Assembly (NCBI GenBank): GCA_937974195.1
Contig: CALJIC010000054.1
Span: 1-6,832 of the forward strand
From: an uncultured Roseiflexaceae bacterium
GTDB lineage: Bacteria > Chloroflexota > Chloroflexia > Chloroflexales > Roseiflexaceae
Direction: 5' to 3'
Length of the DNA: 6,832 nt
Of the stretch, positions 5,407-6,832 are shown in pieces. The number at the start of each line of letters is the position of its first letter. Within the stretch, counting starts at the first letter, position 1. The notes under the pieces were generated by a model. That model made no database searches. It worked only from the letters and a program-made list of their open reading frames with translations, and was not told where the DNA came from. Position numbers and translations under genes: made by a program.

Positions 5407-6573
5407 TCACCCGAACAGGCGCCGCGAGGCGATCGCCGCCCCCTCGGCCAGCGACCGCAGCTTGGCCCAGACGACATCCTCGACGATCATCTTGGAGCCG
5501 GCGGCCGTCTCGAAGCCGCAGTCGGTGCCGGCGATGATGCGCCGCGGGTCGCCCACCGCACGCGCCACCCGCTCGATCCGCTCGGCGACGACCTCGGGGT
5601 GCTCGACGTAGTTGGTCGTCGTGTCGATCACGCCCGGGATCAGCAGCCGGTCGCCGAGGACGCCCGGCTCCGCGAAGAGGCGGTACTCGTGCGCGTGGCG
5701 CGGGTTGGCCATCGAGAGCATGATCGCGCCGGCGTTGACCTTGGAGATATCGGGCCAGATCTCCTCCAGCGGCACGTCGCAGTCGTGCGGCCCCTCGTAG
5801 TTGCCCCAGCAGACGTGCAGCCGCACCTGCTCGCGCGGGATCCCGTCCAGCGCCCGGTTCAGGGCCGCCACCACGACGCGCACGAAGGCCAGGAAGTCCT
5901 CCAGCGGCTTATCCTGGAACAGCGTGTGCCGCTCGAGCGCCAGGTCCGGCGCGTCGATCTGCAGGATGAAGCCGGCCGCGGCGATGGTCGTGTACTCGGT
6001 GCGCAGCGCGGCGGCGAGCGCGTTCACGTACGTCTCGAGATCGTCGTAGTAGTCGTTCTGCATGCCGGCGGCGATGATCCCCGGCGAGGGCGCGGAGATG
6101 AACGCCTGCCTGAACCCCCTGCCGGCCTCGTCCAGCAGCCGCCGGAGCTGGCGGCACTCCCGCTCGACGGGCGCCGCGTTTACGTAGCGCACCTCGGCGA
6201 TGCACTTGGGCGCGCGCAGCAGGTCGACCCGCTCGTCCGAGCCCATCGCCTGGCGCCGGCGCTCCAGGCTGCCGGGGTGGCGCAGGAGGTCGGCCATGAT
6301 CGGCCGGGTGCTGGTGCCGCCGAAGCCGATCATGCGATGCTGGACGTAGGTGAAGAAGCTCTCGCGGCCCATCTCGCCGTTGTTCACGATGTCGATGCCG
6401 GCCTCGATCTGCCTGGCGAGCGCGGCGCGGCTGGCCTCCTCGGCCCCCCGCTCGAGCTCCGCGTCGTCGACCGGCGCCCCGGCGAAGCGGGCGGTGTGCA
6501 GCGCGACGAGCGACCGCGGGCGCGGCAGGCTCCCGGCGTGGGTCGTCAGGATCCGGTCCGTGCTGTGAAGCAT
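5407..6573 (-). CDS. Cobalamin-independent methionine synthase C-domain-like protein (MetE/UROD-fold, zinc)
   Basis: The 388-residue protein matches the stand-alone MetE C-terminal-domain family: T-T-H-A-G-S-L-P-R-P at 10-19, N-G-E-M-G-R at 65-70, Q-I-D-A-P-D-L (205-211), H-V-C-W-G-N (253-258) and G-T-D-C-G-F (349-354). His253, Cys255 and Cys352 are the expected zinc ligands that activate a thiol substrate for alkylation. The N-terminal half of true MetE is absent. In this family some members are methyltransferases to homocysteine and others, such as epoxyalkane:coenzyme M transferase, use different thiols, so the substrate here is unknown. Asp/Glu variation is seen: Q-I-D-A-P instead of the Q-I-D-E-P of MetE. 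Start: ATG at 6573, preceded by AGGGGGG (6583-6577); the longer open frame up to 6816 covers repeat-like DNA and is not family-like. It is the first gene of the minus-strand block, with no obvious metabolic link to the aldolase and kinase. Confidence 0.85.
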   Translation of the reverse strand: MLHSTDRILTTHAGSLPRPRSLVALHTARFAGAPVDDAELERGAEEASRAALARQIEAGIDIVNNGEMGRESFFTYVQHRMIGFGGTSTRPIMADLLRHPGSLERRRQAMGSDERVDLLRAPKCIAEVRYVNAAPVERECRQLRRLLDEAGRGFRQAFISAPSPGIIAAGMQNDYYDDLETYVNALAAALRTEYTTIAAAGFILQIDAPDLALERHTLFQDKPLEDFLAFVRVVVAALNRALDGIPREQVRLHVCWGNYEGPHDCDVPLEEIWPDISKVNAGAIMLSMANPRHAHEYRLFAEPGVLGDRLLIPGVIDTTTNYVEHPEVVAERIERVARAVGDPRRIIAGTDCGFETAAGSKMIVEDVVWAKLRSLAEGAAIASRRLFG

Positions 6574-6595
6574 AGGCCCCCCTCGTCCGAGCGCG

Positions 6596-6620
6596 GCGCC
6601 CGCCGTCTGGGTGCGGGCGC
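6596..6620 (-). other. Leader hairpin of the MetE-like gene
   Basis: GCGCCCGC (6596-6603) pairs perfectly with GCGGGCGC (6613-6620) over 8 bp with a nine-base loop. It lies between the candidate promoter and the ribosome site, 12 bases upstream of the latter. It does not match a SAM or cobalamin riboswitch that I can recognise. Confidence 0.4.
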
Positions 6621-6640
6621 GGCCAGTGTGGCGCGGGCCT

Positions 6641-6669
6641 ATTCTCGCATCGAATGCCGCGCAGAGCAA
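6641..6669 (-). promoter_or_regulatory. Weak candidate promoter for the MetE-like gene
   Basis: On the minus strand TTGCTC (6669-6664) is followed after 17 bp by GAGAAT (6646-6641). The -35 matches the consensus at 3 of 6 positions and the -10 at 4 of 6. The spacing is ideal and this is the least GC-rich patch upstream of the gene, giving a leader of about 60 bases. It is a suggestion only. Confidence 0.33.
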
Positions 6670-6697
6670 CCCCGGCGACTCTGGCGGGCCGCGGCCC

Positions 6698-6832
6698 TCC
6701 AGGCCTCCCCTTTTCCGTCGCTCCGCGGCGCAGTGCTCCGCCCGCACATCTGTCGGAGGGGTTTGGGGAGGCGGAGCCTCTCCAGAATTCCCCTTCCCGC
6801 CGCTCTGCGGCGACAAAGTCGCCGCAGAGCGG
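6698..6832. repeat. Cluster of intergenic palindromic repeats at the right edge
   Basis: Three elements are visible. A degenerate direct repeat of about 32 bp occurs at 6698-6730 and 6781-6812 (both begin TCCAG, contain CCCCTT and end in CTCyGCGGCG). Between them GGGGAGGC (6765-6772) folds with GCCTCTCC (6776-6783) around GGA, one G-T pair, flanked by GGGG (6758-6761) and CCCC (6790-6793). Finally a 15-bp perfect stem with an AAA loop (6800-6814 with 6818-6832) runs to the window border and may continue beyond. No convincing gene lies here. The plan is that of REP-like or miniature palindromic elements; no family could be named. Confidence 0.6.

Noticed and set aside
6574..6660. SAM or cobalamin riboswitch before the MetE-like gene
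   Set aside because: Only one simple hairpin is visible and none of the conserved riboswitch core motifs could be found; the leader is also too short.
6574..6816. N-terminal extension of the MetE-like protein by 81 residues
   Set aside because: The added part is Gly/Arg/Pro-rich, covers palindromic repeats and a candidate promoter, and the family start T-T-H-A-G-S lies just after the ATG at 6573, which has its own ribosome site.

Overview
The window is GC-rich bacterial chromosome with five complete protein genes and one further intact paralog, no RNA genes, no CRISPR array and no recognisable insertion sequence. The GlgC sequence style (start of the type M-I-M-A-G-G-E-G-T-R-L followed by T-V-L-S rather than the usual Y-P-L-T), the tandem glgC pair and the many short GC-rich palindromes between genes suggest a filamentous or photoheterotrophic Chloroflexota (Roseiflexus/Kouleothrix-like). 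This assignment is an inference from memory of protein families, not a database result.

Left part, plus strand: a leader with three GC-rich hairpins (1-135), then an IMPase-fold phosphatase of HisN type (136-906). A good sigma70-like promoter (ATGACA, 17 bp, TATAGT; 942-970) and a perfect 14-bp palindrome (1002-1015) precede a tandem pair of ADP-glucose pyrophosphorylase genes: a canonical catalytic GlgC (1065-2312) and, 63 bp later, a paralog (2376-3629). The paralog keeps the fold, the catalytic-loop Asp and the sugar-phosphate-site Lys, but has lost both key residues of the N-terminal nucleotide-binding signature (Arg to Ala, Lys to Glu). The pair therefore looks like a catalytic plus regulatory subunit arrangement, comparable to GlgC/GlgD of Firmicutes or the small/large subunits of plants. 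A hairpin sits between the two genes and may tune their ratio.

Middle: a 13-bp perfect stem overlapping the glgC2 stop codon (3628-3672) separates the glycogen genes from a convergent minus-strand block and probably ends transcription from both sides.

Right part, minus strand, in transcription order: a MetE C-domain-like zinc protein (6573 to 5407), a KDPG-aldolase family protein (5292 to 4663) and a PfkB-family 2-keto-3-deoxygluconate kinase (4585 to 3677). The last two catalyse consecutive steps, KDG to KDPG to pyruvate plus glyceraldehyde 3-phosphate, i.e. the lower semi-phosphorylative Entner-Doudoroff or uronate branch. The spaces between these genes carry a 9-bp triple tandem repeat, a 12-bp direct repeat at two-helical-turn spacing and several hairpins. 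The right edge (about 6698-6832) is a cluster of palindromic repeats that runs to the window border.

Functionally the window joins carbon storage (ADP-glucose for glycogen) with sugar-acid breakdown, back to back. The most interesting item is the putative non-catalytic GlgC paralog.
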